Shown: positions 37,201 to 46,412, counted from the first letter of the stretch. The stretch: 64,000 bases of DNA from Chitinophaga tropicalis (GCF_009758205.1 NZ_WRXN01000002.1:310001-374000); one strand, 5' to 3'. Made by a program: numbers and translations. The notes: generated by a model not told the origin, from the sequence alone.

Positions 37201-37827
37201 TCTTCCTCCAATCCTATGCACCCCGGCGATCTTTATTTCTATGACAAAGATGGAAATGGGGTAGTGAACGATAATGATAAAGATGTAATAGGCAATCCAT
37301 ATCCCAAATTCACTTATGGCTTTGCATTATCCGCCACCTATAAAGATTTCTACTTCAGTTCTTCCTTCAACGGTTCTTATGGAAACCAGGTACTGGACGG
37401 ACAGGATTATTACCTCTTCAATATGGAAGGATCCGGCAACCAGTATGTGGAAGCTGCTGATCACTACCGTTCAGCGTCACAGCCGGGTAACGGACTGGCA
37501 TACCGCCCTTCCCGCGCCGGTACCCAGAGCAACAGTACAAGGCTCTCTACCTACTATCTGCAGGATGCTTCCTATTTCAGGTGTACCAACATTATGCTGG
37601 GTTATAACTTTAAGTTCCATTCACTGCAGGAGCGGCTGGGCGTAACAAAAGCTACCCTGTTTGCAAGCGTGGACAACGCTTTTACTATTTCAAAATACAA
37701 AGGGTATAACCCGGAGGTGGATTTCAACGGTAACAGCACCACTAATGCCAACCTGGCTCCGGGTGTTGACTACGGCATGTACCCGCTTGTAAGGGCATAT
37801 AATGTAGGTGTGAAACTAGGCTTCTGA
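34279..37827 (+). CDS. SusC/RagA-family TonB-dependent receptor with STN signalling domain
   Basis: 1182 residues. A signal peptide starts near residue 15 (MRLLLLCLLCNVMCFASG), with the in-frame ATG at 34321 as an alternative start. An STN domain (about 40-110) precedes a carboxypeptidase-like domain (about 135-215) and a plug containing VRGIGSINAASNPLYVVDG and SIDILKDAASAAIYGSRAAG, the SusC hallmark. The barrel follows, ending YNVGVKLGF. The STN domain shows that it signals to FecR. With SusD and the CocE-type hydrolase downstream it forms a nutrient-import operon. The ligand is unknown. Confidence 0.96.
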   Translation: MRVECKAPTFSNRQMRLLLLCLLCNVMCFASGPQQRNITVEVRNARISLHVRKQPLKNVFLLIEEKTGLSIAYNASIVNAKEPVSYDADNAPLSVVLRDLLENYQGTVKQVDDSHIFLKLERKKAEPKPVAIAAVPVVISGIVTDENQQPVPGVSIYEKNTKKNTTTDADGKYTIAVNAGDVLVFNFIGYAPQEVTVTGEGKVNVQLKLQNSQLREVVAIGYQSVRKSDVTGAISSVKASELNLTSPSVGQALVGKVAGVQVSQVSGAPYASTKIRVRGIGSINAASNPLYVVDGYPMDNDIYINPEDIESIDILKDAASAAIYGSRAAGGVVLITTKRGKEGKGRFEYDLQTGINQLAKKVKLMNADQFSQLMVDARNNSYHDLVVNTGGTWNDAMYSDNNAARIAKVGNANSVSIAPDFYDFANQKIIPSKYNTDWQDLLYRNAAFTRHNLSFSGGNSSVKYYLSGGYQNQDGIILNTSVKKVNLRANIDGQVNPKLKVGLNISYTNNQNKETEEGRWDHNPIMAALLMLPSYRAFDDKGKIVKNEVAALSATYGFNSFENPLALAEEINIRRRGNRGTYNAYAQYQLLPSLYFKANLGMASYSEKYDYYYPTSLSSGVSAPYSTASKAAANAKAQNYSSLDQLGEFTLNYSKQIRKHKLDVLAGYTAQQTATDKLLVKAQGFENDRVQEISAKGADAAYFTLTTAEKATYTLLSYLGRINYNYDSRYFVTASFRTDGSSRFGPLNRWGNFPSVALGWNISNESFYHDWLGKQSTLKLRASWGLSGNNNIGNYNSAQVMATPTGVVFGGNTVNTAIYPNDVKDPKIGWESTSQYNAGIDVGLLNGRLSVIANYYLSYSYNLLFNQPISGISGSSTILTNLRDSKIRNRGVDIQLDARIIDHKDLRVNLAGNISVNRNKVLNMGGASTIITAGAERSYKTHITQEGQPVGMFYGFKVLGIATEENYKTVAPSASSSNPMHPGDLYFYDKDGNGVVNDNDKDVIGNPYPKFTYGFALSATYKDFYFSSSFNGSYGNQVLDGQDYYLFNMEGSGNQYVEAADHYRSASQPGNGLAYRPSRAGTQSNSTRLSTYYLQDASYFRCTNIMLGYNFKFHSLQERLGVTKATLFASVDNAFTISKYKGYNPEVDFNGNSTTNANLAPGVDYGMYPLVRAYNVGVKLGF

Positions 37828-37852
37828 TCTATCCATCCTTAAACAATGTAAA

Positions 37853-39385
37853 ATGAAAAAGCAAATAACAATTATACTGGCACTGGCCGCAGCAATGGGT
37901 TTATCTTCCTGCAGCAAAAATTTTCTGAACCAGACAGATCCTAATGCAATAACTGTAGGCGATTATTTTGCCACTGAAAATGATGTGCTCCTTGCCGTGA
38001 ATGGTGTTTATCAGTCGCTCAGAAGCGAAAACTGTATAGGCGAGAACAGCGGTCTCTTTACAGAAGAACGTTCTGACAATACAGGACGCAATGACAACCA
38101 GTCCAATTCCGGGGAACCTTTCCAGTTTGGCGATTTTTCTATCCTGCCCAGCAATACTTACCTGAGCAGGCACTGGCTGGCTTTATATGAAACAGTATCA
38201 AGAGCCAACACCGTATTGTCCAATATTGACAAGGTAACTTTCAATAATGAAGATACCAGGGCTGGTTATAAAGCTGAAGTCAAATTCCTCCGCGCCCTGA
38301 TCTACTTTCATCTGGTACGTAAATGGGGAGATGTTCCTTTGGTAACAAAGCAACTTTCCACTACTGCCGATATAAGCGCCAATACATTCCGGACTAAAGA
38401 CACTGCTGTATATTCCCAGATCATTGCAGACCTGCAGGACGTACTTGCAAGTCCGCTACCCAATTTCCAGACAGGCGCTAACATTGGCCGTATATCCAAA
38501 GCCGCAGGTAATGCACTTCTCGGACAGGTATACCTGACCATGGCCACGACCATTGATGACGGCAAAAGAGATGAGCACCTGGCGCAGGCTAATACTTACC
38601 TGAGCGCCTGTTACAATATGCGCAACTTCGGTCAGCTGAAAGAGATCCCATATACAGATGTATTTGATGTATCTAAAAAAACATCCTGTCCTGAGCTGAT
38701 CCTCCAGATAGTATACAAACAGGGAGATGCCACATATTCATCTTCAATAGCCGCCAACAACCAGGCTAAAGGGGAAACGATCAACTCTAAAAAAGAAGCT
38801 ACCGGTGTAGGCGGCAACGTTACCGGCGATCTTGTAAATGAATATGAGAGTGGTGACCTCCGTAAGGATTATTCCATTAAGTATGCCAATGCCTCTATTG
38901 TGAAAGACTGGTTTATTACCAAGTTCCGTGATACAAGCGCCGCTGCAGGCACTAATGGTTATGGCGGTAATGATTTCATCCTGATCCGCTATGCAGATGT
39001 GATCCTCATGCTGGCAGAAGTGAATATGTACCAGGGTAATAATACCGCTGCCATCCAGTATCTTGACATGGTACGCGCAAGGGCTGGCATGCCTGATTAT
39101 GCAACATCTATGATGGATGCTGCTTACAGCGCTAAATATCCTACCCTGAAACTGGCTATCCTTCACGAAAGAAGATCAGAGCTGGCTTTTGAGAATCACC
39201 GCTGGTATGACCTGCTGCGAACCTTTACCACGGATGAGCTGATAAGCTATTTCCATGCAAAGGACCAGGCCTATTTCGGTAATGCCAGACTATCAAACTT
39301 TTCAAGTAAGGACCGTTACTATCCCATTCCGTATGATGAGTGGAAGCTTGATCCGGTAAAGATGTATCAGAATACCGGATATTAA
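37853..39385 (+). CDS. SusD/RagB-family outer-membrane lipoprotein
   Basis: 510 residues. The lipobox is LSSC with Cys20. Typical SusD features are NFLNQTDPNAITVGDYFATE at the mature start, repeated TPR-like helices (AEVKFLRALIYFHLVRKWGDVPL) and the C-terminal EVNMYQGNNTAAIQYLDMVRARAG and RRSELAFENHRWYDLLR segments. SusD caps its partner SusC and captures substrate. It lies 25 bases after the SusC stop. Confidence 0.96.
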   Translation: MKKQITIILALAAAMGLSSCSKNFLNQTDPNAITVGDYFATENDVLLAVNGVYQSLRSENCIGENSGLFTEERSDNTGRNDNQSNSGEPFQFGDFSILPSNTYLSRHWLALYETVSRANTVLSNIDKVTFNNEDTRAGYKAEVKFLRALIYFHLVRKWGDVPLVTKQLSTTADISANTFRTKDTAVYSQIIADLQDVLASPLPNFQTGANIGRISKAAGNALLGQVYLTMATTIDDGKRDEHLAQANTYLSACYNMRNFGQLKEIPYTDVFDVSKKTSCPELILQIVYKQGDATYSSSIAANNQAKGETINSKKEATGVGGNVTGDLVNEYESGDLRKDYSIKYANASIVKDWFITKFRDTSAAAGTNGYGGNDFILIRYADVILMLAEVNMYQGNNTAAIQYLDMVRARAGMPDYATSMMDAAYSAKYPTLKLAILHERRSELAFENHRWYDLLRTFTTDELISYFHAKDQAYFGNARLSNFSSKDRYYPIPYDEWKLDPVKMYQNTGY

Positions 39386-39398
39386 ACGGTAAATGAAG

Positions 39399-39429
39399 AG
39401 GAGGGGCCGAAAGCTCCTCCTTTTTATTT
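39399..39429 (+). terminator. terminator after the first SusC/D pair
   Basis: AGGAGGGGC (39399-39407) pairs with GCTCCTCCT (39413-39421) with one G-T wobble and loop CGAAA, followed by TTTTTATTTA. It is 13 bases after the SusD stop, so the CocE gene may depend on read-through or its own promoter. Confidence 0.8.
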
Positions 39430-39465
39430 ATATTGAAATCCCTGTTGACCTTTCAAACGGAAAAT

Positions 39466-41184
39466 ATGTTAAACCGCTTATGTAAACTATTGCTTATTGT
39501 GTTGTTGACCGGCTTCGCAAAAACGCATGCCCAGGAGAAATATATTAAGGATACTACGCAGACAGTGCGTTTAAAAGATGGTACACTACTCAGTACACTG
39601 TTAATATATAAGGCCGGCGCTAAACTGCCTTTGCCTGCCGTATTACGCATCAGCTGTTACCCTATGGGGCCGGATACCACAAGGGCACAGTATGTAGCAG
39701 ACAGTGGTTATGCAGGCATTTTTGTATACAACAGGGGGAAAGCCACTTCCCAGGGAGTATTTTACCCGATGGAAAATGACGCTGCCGATAATTATGAAAT
39801 TGTTGACTGGATAAGCAAACAATCCTGGTGTAACGGGAAAGTAGGCATGTATGGCGGCTCTTATCTCGGGTTTGCACAATGGGCCACTGTAAAGAAATTA
39901 CACCCGGCTCTGAAAACTATTGTTCCGCAGGTTGCCGTTGGACCGGGCATAGATTACCCCAATCCCGGTGGTATCTTCATGACCTACATGTTGCAATGGC
40001 TTAAGTATGTAAGGAACGGACCTTATCTTGATCCTGTTTTTTTCAATGCAGAAAAATGGGACAAAGTGAACAGCACTTATATACTAAGCGGACTGCCGTT
40101 TAACAGGCTGGATTCTATTGAAGGGCATGGTATGGATACTATCTTCCAGCGTTGGGTCACCCATCCCGGGTATGATGATTACTGGCAGCGGATGACGCCT
40201 ACAAGAGAAGAATTTTCACGGATCAATATTCCCATACTCACTACCACAGGTTATTTTGATGATGATCAGCGGGGCGCCCTGCATTATTATAATATGCATA
40301 ATAAATATGGCCCTGCCAGTGCTGTAAAGGAGCACTACCTGTTTATCGGCCCTTTTGACCATGTTGGCGGCCAGGGTGGCCGCCGGAGTAATTTCATAGC
40401 GCCATACAGGATAGATACAGCGGCAATGGTAGATCAGAAACAGATGATACTGGAATGGTTCAACTACACACTGAAAGGAGGAAGTAAACCTGCTTTTCTG
40501 CAGGACAGGATCTCTGTGTTTGTAATGGCAGAGAATAAATGGCATTTCTTCCCTTCGCTTGATAAGATGAACAGGGACACCCTGCAGTATTTCCTGCCTT
40601 CAAAAACAGGAGGACCCTTACAGGAAAAGAAAGTAAAAGGACATGGCAGTCTTCTGCTTTCCTACAATACAGCAGACCGTTCTGACGATACCCTGAGAGG
40701 ATACACCAACGATAATGCCCTGATACACCAGGAACTCTTCAGGCGGAAGCATCTGCTTTCTTTCACAACCCGGCCATTAGCCAAGGATATTATCGTCAAT
40801 GGCTCATTTACGGCAGACCTTTATATATCTTCCATTACACCGGATGCTGATATTATGATCAGTCTCTGGGAAATAGATAGCGCCGGTGTGAAATGGCCAT
40901 TGTCCCGGATGGTGCAAAGGCTGTCACTCAGCATAGATAAAACGAAGAACACTTACTGGGAGAAGGGCAGAAAATACCATATCACCCTGAGTGAAACACA
41001 ATGGATCAGTAAGCTGGTAAAGAAGGGGAGTAGCCTGCTTTTCACAATAAGCCCGGTGGCAAATGTTTTCTGGCAGAAAAATTATGGAAGCAGTAAGGAT
41101 GTAAGCATGCAGACGGTACAGGACGCCATGCAATGTGAGCTGAAGTTTTACCCCGAAAGTTATATCAGCATACCAGTAATGTGA
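39466..41184 (+). CDS. CocE/NonD-family hydrolase (X-Pro dipeptidyl-peptidase-like), exported
   Basis: 572 residues from the ATG at 39466, which opens a signal peptide (MLNRLCKLLLIVLLTGFAKT). The earlier TTG at 39433 is unlikely. The alpha/beta-hydrolase nucleophile is Ser132 in MYGGSYLGFAQW, with a likely acid in TTGYFDDDQRG and a His in GPFDHVGGQGG. The C-terminal region from about 400 is the beta-rich XPDP-type domain. Known members hydrolyse acyl esters (cocaine esterase), proline dipeptides or beta-lactam esters. Its place after a SusC/D pair suggests that the imported ligand is a peptide or ester and not a glycan (inference). Confidence 0.88.
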   Translation: MLNRLCKLLLIVLLTGFAKTHAQEKYIKDTTQTVRLKDGTLLSTLLIYKAGAKLPLPAVLRISCYPMGPDTTRAQYVADSGYAGIFVYNRGKATSQGVFYPMENDAADNYEIVDWISKQSWCNGKVGMYGGSYLGFAQWATVKKLHPALKTIVPQVAVGPGIDYPNPGGIFMTYMLQWLKYVRNGPYLDPVFFNAEKWDKVNSTYILSGLPFNRLDSIEGHGMDTIFQRWVTHPGYDDYWQRMTPTREEFSRINIPILTTTGYFDDDQRGALHYYNMHNKYGPASAVKEHYLFIGPFDHVGGQGGRRSNFIAPYRIDTAAMVDQKQMILEWFNYTLKGGSKPAFLQDRISVFVMAENKWHFFPSLDKMNRDTLQYFLPSKTGGPLQEKKVKGHGSLLLSYNTADRSDDTLRGYTNDNALIHQELFRRKHLLSFTTRPLAKDIIVNGSFTADLYISSITPDADIMISLWEIDSAGVKWPLSRMVQRLSLSIDKTKNTYWEKGRKYHITLSETQWISKLVKKGSSLLFTISPVANVFWQKNYGSSKDVSMQTVQDAMQCELKFYPESYISIPVM

Positions 41185-41189
41185 CAGGA

Positions 41190-41321
41190 TCATTTCAATA
41201 CCCAATAGCCCAATGCAAGCCACAGAAGCCCTTTCAGCAGGAAGAAAATGAATCCCCAGAAGCCTATGCGCCTGATCCATTTGATGAAAGCAGCTTTCCG
41301 GTCTTCTTTTTGCGTTGTCAT
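41190..41321 (-). CDS. 43-residue single-helix membrane peptide
   Basis: The minus-strand frame starts MTTQKEDRKAAFIKWIRRIG and continues with a hydrophobic segment of about 20 residues (FWGFIFFLLKGLLWLALG) before a short end, VLK. The polar basic N-terminus followed by a Trp/Phe-rich helix is typical of small bacterial membrane peptides and not of random sequence. It ends 5 bases from the stop of the CocE gene, converging on it. Function unknown. Confidence 0.6.
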   Translation of the reverse strand: MTTQKEDRKAAFIKWIRRIGFWGFIFFLLKGLLWLALGYWVLK

Positions 41322-41452
41322 GATTCTCAGTTAAGCAGGGTTGTTTTGCAATTTAATGTTTGTATAGAGTTCCTGTTTATTTTTTTCGGGATATTATAAT
41401 AAAAATTTCTATATCTTCGCTGCCATTCTATAACCAACTTTTGTAAAACCTC

Positions 41453-42058
41453 ATGGGACAAACGAACTTACCTCAGTTCTTTCATCACGATGATTATTTC
41501 ATTGATGAAAAAATTGGCTTTCTTAAATTCTCCAATGCTTACAAGGTTTTTGACGGACAGGGCCAGCAGATTGGTAATATAACCCAGCAGGTACCATTCT
41601 TCCACAAGATCCTGCGTCTTCTTCTGAGTAAAGCTATATTCCCTTTTACCCTGAATATTGTTGATGCCAACGAACAGGTAGTGGCTTCTATCGATCGTGG
41701 CTGGACCTTCTGGATGTCAAAGATCAAGATCTCTGATGCCAACGGTGTGGTAATAGGAGGGATTAAGCAGAAATTCCAGTTCATGAAGCCTTTATTCCAT
41801 ATTACCGATGCAAATGAGCAGGTACTGGCGGAGATCAAGGGCGATTGGAAAGCATGGAATTTCAATATAGTGGATGGTTCTGGCAGAGAGCTGGGCACTA
41901 TCAGTAAAAAATGGGCAGGTGCGCTCAGAGAAGCTTTTACTACTGCTGATAAATACAGGGTTAATATAGCGAAGGAATGTCCTGAAGATGTTAATAAAAT
42001 GGCGATTGTGGCTGCAGCCATTACTATTGATATGGTGCTGAAGGAAGGAAAAAACTAA
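41453..42058 (+). CDS. phospholipid scramblase-related / LURP-one-like protein
   Basis: 201 residues, soluble, composed of repeated beta-strand pairs (KVFDGQGQQIGNITQQ, ISDANGVVIGGIKQKF, NIVDGSGRELGTISKKW). This matches the tubby-like barrel of bacterial scramblase-related proteins (PF03803/LOR family). The C-terminal hydrophobic helix (AIVAAAITIDMVL) is also characteristic. Biochemical activity of the bacterial members is not established, and membrane-associated roles are assumed. It appears to be a single-gene unit closed by the terminator at 42089. Confidence 0.8.
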   Translation: MGQTNLPQFFHHDDYFIDEKIGFLKFSNAYKVFDGQGQQIGNITQQVPFFHKILRLLLSKAIFPFTLNIVDANEQVVASIDRGWTFWMSKIKISDANGVVIGGIKQKFQFMKPLFHITDANEQVLAEIKGDWKAWNFNIVDGSGRELGTISKKWAGALREAFTTADKYRVNIAKECPEDVNKMAIVAAAITIDMVLKEGKN

Positions 42059-42088
42059 TACTAAGCCGCGCACAGCGTCTTCAAAAAG

Positions 42089-42122
42089 ATGCTTCCACTG
42101 ATGGTGGAGGCATTTTTTTTTG
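42089..42122 (+). terminator. terminator after the scramblase-like gene
   Basis: ATGCTTCCAC (42089-42098) pairs with GTGGAGGCAT (42104-42113), with one G-T wobble and loop TGATG, followed by a run of T. The 220 bases after it up to 42345 are AT-rich and hold nothing else recognised. Confidence 0.88.
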
Positions 42123-42344
42123 CGCAATACCCCGTCAATTACAATAAAAGCCCTGGCAATTGCGTACACTACATTACCACCACTACTTAAATAGATAGAT
42201 TATTACACCTTATTCAACCTATTGGGAATCAGAATATATTATTATTGTAATTTTTAATATAAATTGCGTAAATTTTCGTCCTAATTAGTATTTTAGACAC
42301 TGGTTGGGTTTTCCGAAACGAAATGCCAGACTTATTGATTAGCT

Positions 42345-42818
42345 ATGAGGCCTATCCTATGTCTTCTTTTTATTGTTGCTCATTTGATTGTCCGGGGACA
42401 AGCGGCCACACAACCGCAACCGCCCTCGGCATCCCCGCCGTCATCTAACCAACCTCCGGCGGCTCCGGCCCCACCACAAAAGAAAGGTAATTTCGAAACA
42501 GAATTTAAAATGAAATCCGGTACCTATCTCGGATTTGGCCAGGTGAATCTGAGCATGGGAGAAATAGGATTCAAAGTAGTTGTTTTTTGTCAGAACAAAG
42601 AACGCAAAAGCGCGCGCCTGGAATTTCGTATTGACAGACCCAAAGGGAAAAAAAGCAGGCGTATCGGTACCCTGAAAATCCCATACACAGGTGATACCAC
42701 CTATGCCCTGAAACTTACCGGTAACCCCAAATATTCCTATGGTATCCACGATCTCTACCTGGTAGCCAAAGGCAGCCAGTTCAGCATTACCTCCGTTTCC
42801 TTCGTACAGGATTACTAA
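42345..42818 (+). CDS. small secreted CBM6-like carbohydrate-binding protein
   Basis: 157 residues. A signal peptide (about 1-20) is followed by a Pro/Gln/Ser-rich linker (20-45), then a beta-sandwich-like domain. That domain matches the CBM6 pattern: SGTYLGFGQVNLSMGEIGFK, ARLEFRIDRPKGKKSRRIGT, then YGIHDLYLVAKG near the end, which corresponds to the GxHDLYLVFKG motif of CBM6. CBM6 modules bind beta-glucans, xylan or related sugars. Here no catalytic domain is attached, so it is a free-standing binding protein or surface adhesin (inference). It stands between terminators and the second SusC. Confidence 0.65.
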   Translation: MRPILCLLFIVAHLIVRGQAATQPQPPSASPPSSNQPPAAPAPPQKKGNFETEFKMKSGTYLGFGQVNLSMGEIGFKVVVFCQNKERKSARLEFRIDRPKGKKSRRIGTLKIPYTGDTTYALKLTGNPKYSYGIHDLYLVAKGSQFSITSVSFVQDY

Positions 42819-43145
42819 AAGAAAGAACAATTTCAACCGATTGTTAAAAGAAATATAATTCTTGAATATTTTTTCTATTTTAGGTGTGAAATCGACACAG
42901 GAAATCTGATCGTTATGGAACTCAACTGCACTATGTAAATTGAAAACCTATATAGTTGTACTGTACTATTGACCCACTACCTTGTATTCTTTAACTATTT
43001 AAACCACGTTTTTTGATGACACTCAGAAAGAACAGCGCGTAACATAGAGCCAACATTTTTAGCTCAGATGTGAACCAAAATCTCCTACTCTGGTAATACG
43101 GGAATTACCAGCGGGAATCCTTTTTTAACCACACAAATTAAACGT
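42819..43145 (+). promoter_or_regulatory. 327-base gap with candidate promoter and leader of the second SusC
   Basis: No gene is visible here. ATTG (42939-42942), a 21-base spacer and TACTATTG (42964-42971) form a candidate promoter with one mismatch in each box, giving a leader of about 170 bases. TGGTAAT (43091-43097) pairs with ATTACCA (43104-43110) as a small hairpin 36 bases before the SusC start. No other structure was found. Confidence 0.35.
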
Positions 43146-46100
43146 ATGAAAAATTCAGACCTGTTGAAGGTCAGGCACCGTCATGCCTGGCAGTCAATGC
43201 TGTTGCGTATGATGTACAGCGGTATTGTCCTCGTATGCGCTCCGCTCAGGTATGCTTCCGCTGAAACGCCAGCTGCTTTTTATGCCGATCAGGACATTAT
43301 TGTAAAAGGGAAAGTGGTAGACAAGAACAATGATCCTGTAATAGGTGCTACACTGAAGATAGTGGGAACTTCCAAAGGTACCACTACAGCACCCGATGGT
43401 TCATTCACACTTGCTGTGCCACAATCCGCGCAGGTAACTGTCACGGCTATCGGTTTTTTAGCCCAGACCATATCCATTACAGGAAATGCCCCGCTTACTA
43501 TTACGCTGGAAGCCGATACCAAAGGCCTCAGTGAAGTGGTTGTGGTAGGTTACGGTACACAGAAAAAAGAAGCTGTATCCGGCGCTATCACTACCGTAAA
43601 AGGTGCGGAACTGGTTAAATCACCAGCCACCAATCTTTCCAACTCCATTGCCGGCCGCATGCCTGGTGTAACAGCCATGCAGAACAGCGGTGAGCCGGGA
43701 TACGATGGTTCCTCACTCCGCATCCGCGGTTCCAACACGCTTGGCAACAATGACCCATTGGTAGTAATAGACGGGGTAGCCGCACGCCAGGGTGGCCTGG
43801 AACGTCTCAATCCTCTCGATATAGAAAATATCTCCGTACTGAAAGACGCCTCTGCCGCCATCTACGGTGCACGTGCAGCCAACGGGGTTATACTTGTCAC
43901 CACCAAACGCGGTAAGGTAGGTAAACCACAGCTTTCCTATTCCTTTAACCAGGGGTGGTCACAACCAACTCATATACCCAAAATGTCCAACGCGCCGGAA
44001 TATGCGCAACTACGCGATGAACTGAGCCTTTACCGCGATGTGCCGGCCAGCGAATGGGACGCTGCATGGCAGGTATACAAACAGAATGGCACCTACACTT
44101 CACCCACCACTAATAAGAAATGGGATGTAGCCTTTGGGCTCGACGAGATCCAGAAATTCCGTGATGGCACTGACCCATGGCTCTATCCTAATACAGACTG
44201 GTACAAGGCTACTTTTAAAACATGGTCTCCTCAATCTAACCATAGCGTACAGCTTTCCGGCGGAAACGAAAATATGCGCTATCTCACCTCTTTTGGCTAC
44301 CAGTCGCAGGACGCCTATTATAAAAAATCAGCCACCGGTTATGACCAGTACAGCCTTCGCATCAACCTGGATGGCAAGATCAACAAGTACGTAAACGTTA
44401 GCGTAGACATGCTTGGCAGGCAGGAAGACCGGAATTTTCCAACCCGTACTGCCAGCGAGATATTCCGTATGCTCATGCGCGGTAAACCTACAGAACCCGC
44501 CTTCTGGCCCAACGGGCTGCCAGGACCGGATATTGAATATGGTAACAATCCCGTGGTGATCACAACAGATCAGACAGGGTATGATAAGGATAAGCGTTAT
44601 TACCTCCAGACCAACGCGCGGCTGGACATTACCGTTCCCGGTGTACAGGGGCTGAAGCTGAGTGGTAACGTAGCATTCGATAAATATCTCAAACGCACCA
44701 AAAGATGGATGACGCCCTGGTACCTTTATACATGGGATAAGAAAACCTATGAGGCAGATGGTACTACACCTTTGCTCGTAAAAAGCAAACGCGGTACCGA
44801 TCAGGCCTCACTCAACCAGGCAGATGAAGACCAGAGTAATATGCTGCTGCGTGGATTGCTCACCTATGAGCGCTCTATCCGCAAAGCCCATAATATCAAC
44901 TTCGTTTTTGGTATAGAAAGGGAAACAGTAAATAACGATAACTTCAGCGCTCTCCGTAAATATTTTATCTCTTCGCTGATAGACCAGCTGTTTGCCGGCG
45001 GTGATGCAGAAAAAGATAATAACGGCAGCGCCTGGGACCGTGCCCGTCTCAATTATTTTGGTCGCGCGGCATACAACTACAAAGAAAAATACCTCGCAGA
45101 ATTTGTATGGCGCTATGATGGCTCCTATATGTTCCCCTCCACTTCCAGGTTCGGTTTCTTTCCCGGTCTGATGCTGGGCTGGCGGGTATCAGAAGAGAAA
45201 TTCTGGAAGGATAACGTCCGTTTCATGGATTACCTGAAGGTGCGCGCATCCTGGGGTAAACTTGGTAATGACCAGATCTACTACGATGATGATGGCGATG
45301 GTACGCTTACCCTGCAGGAATACCAGTACTTTTCTACTTATGGTTTCAGCAGTTATATCCTGGGCGGACAAATGGTCAAATCGCTCTATGAAGCCCGTAT
45401 TCCCAATCCTTACATTACCTGGGAAGTGGCCAATAATTACAACGTAGGCCTGGATGGAGCGCTGCTCAAAGGTAAGCTCTACTTCGAACTGGATGCATTC
45501 GTCAATAAACGTACAGGTATACTGGTAAGAAGGAATGCTTCCGTGCCGCAATCCACCGGTATGACGCTGCCTGCAGAGAATATCGGGAAAGTGGATAACA
45601 AAGGATGGGAATTCCGCATAGGTTATACTGATAAGGTAGGGAAGGACTTCCGTTATGACGTGAGTGTAAACGGTGGCGTAGCAAAGAACAAGATCGTGTT
45701 CTGGGACGAGGCCCCCGGCGCCCCGGCATGGCAGCGGTCAACCGGCAAACCTATGAACACCGGCCTGTTCTACCAGTATGACGGTGTATTCAGGGATTTT
45801 GACGCTATCAGCAAGAACACGCTTGACTATAGCGCTCTTAGCAATAACCTGCGCCCGGGAGATATGAAGTTCAAAGATATTGACGGCAATGGCAAGATAG
45901 ATGGAGATGACAGGGTACGCAGTGATAAGAGCACACAACCAACCTTTACCGGCGGTGTGAACGTAAACCTGCAGTACCGCAGCTTTGACATGGCTATCCT
46001 GGTGCAGGGCGCTGCCGGCGGAGCATTGCCCGTTAATACAGAATCCGGTGAGATAGGCAACTTCACGAAAGACTACTACGATCACCGCTGGAGCCCTGAT

Positions 46101-46400
46101 AAACCCAGCAGTGTCGATCCCCGTGTAAATGACCGTAACGATACCTACTGGGCTACCGGTAACACATACTGGATGCGCAGCACCAATTACATCCGCCTGA
46201 AGAACGTTGAGATTGGCTATAATCTTACGGACCTCGTACAGAAACGCACCGGCATTACTTCCCTGAGACTTTATGCCAACTGTCTGAACCTGTTCACCCT
46301 GGATAAGCTGGGTATCCTGGACCCTGAATCCATCAATGGTAACGGGCAATACTATCCACAGGCAAGAGTGATCAATGCTGGTTTTAATCTGACCTTCTAA
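43146..46400 (+). CDS. SusC/RagA-family TonB-dependent receptor (second pair)
   Basis: 1084 residues. The N-terminus is long and basic before the hydrophobic signal core (about 20-40). A carboxypeptidase-like domain (about 50-125, VKGKVVDKNNDPVIGATLKI) leads to the plug, with RIRGSNTLGNNDPLVVIDG and NISVLKDASAAIYGARAANG. There is no STN domain, so this receptor does not signal through FecR, unlike the first SusC. The barrel ends VINAGFNLTF. Its SusD partner starts 12 bases later. Confidence 0.95.
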   Translation: MKNSDLLKVRHRHAWQSMLLRMMYSGIVLVCAPLRYASAETPAAFYADQDIIVKGKVVDKNNDPVIGATLKIVGTSKGTTTAPDGSFTLAVPQSAQVTVTAIGFLAQTISITGNAPLTITLEADTKGLSEVVVVGYGTQKKEAVSGAITTVKGAELVKSPATNLSNSIAGRMPGVTAMQNSGEPGYDGSSLRIRGSNTLGNNDPLVVIDGVAARQGGLERLNPLDIENISVLKDASAAIYGARAANGVILVTTKRGKVGKPQLSYSFNQGWSQPTHIPKMSNAPEYAQLRDELSLYRDVPASEWDAAWQVYKQNGTYTSPTTNKKWDVAFGLDEIQKFRDGTDPWLYPNTDWYKATFKTWSPQSNHSVQLSGGNENMRYLTSFGYQSQDAYYKKSATGYDQYSLRINLDGKINKYVNVSVDMLGRQEDRNFPTRTASEIFRMLMRGKPTEPAFWPNGLPGPDIEYGNNPVVITTDQTGYDKDKRYYLQTNARLDITVPGVQGLKLSGNVAFDKYLKRTKRWMTPWYLYTWDKKTYEADGTTPLLVKSKRGTDQASLNQADEDQSNMLLRGLLTYERSIRKAHNINFVFGIERETVNNDNFSALRKYFISSLIDQLFAGGDAEKDNNGSAWDRARLNYFGRAAYNYKEKYLAEFVWRYDGSYMFPSTSRFGFFPGLMLGWRVSEEKFWKDNVRFMDYLKVRASWGKLGNDQIYYDDDGDGTLTLQEYQYFSTYGFSSYILGGQMVKSLYEARIPNPYITWEVANNYNVGLDGALLKGKLYFELDAFVNKRTGILVRRNASVPQSTGMTLPAENIGKVDNKGWEFRIGYTDKVGKDFRYDVSVNGGVAKNKIVFWDEAPGAPAWQRSTGKPMNTGLFYQYDGVFRDFDAISKNTLDYSALSNNLRPGDMKFKDIDGNGKIDGDDRVRSDKSTQPTFTGGVNVNLQYRSFDMAILVQGAAGGALPVNTESGEIGNFTKDYYDHRWSPDKPSSVDPRVNDRNDTYWATGNTYWMRSTNYIRLKNVEIGYNLTDLVQKRTGITSLRLYANCLNLFTLDKLGILDPESINGNGQYYPQARVINAGFNLTF

Positions 46401-46412
46401 AGCAACCATCGT

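Noticed and set aside
45738..46409. Minus-strand frame of 223 codons inside the second SusC
   Set aside because: It covers conserved SusC sequence and has no start region or motifs of its own.
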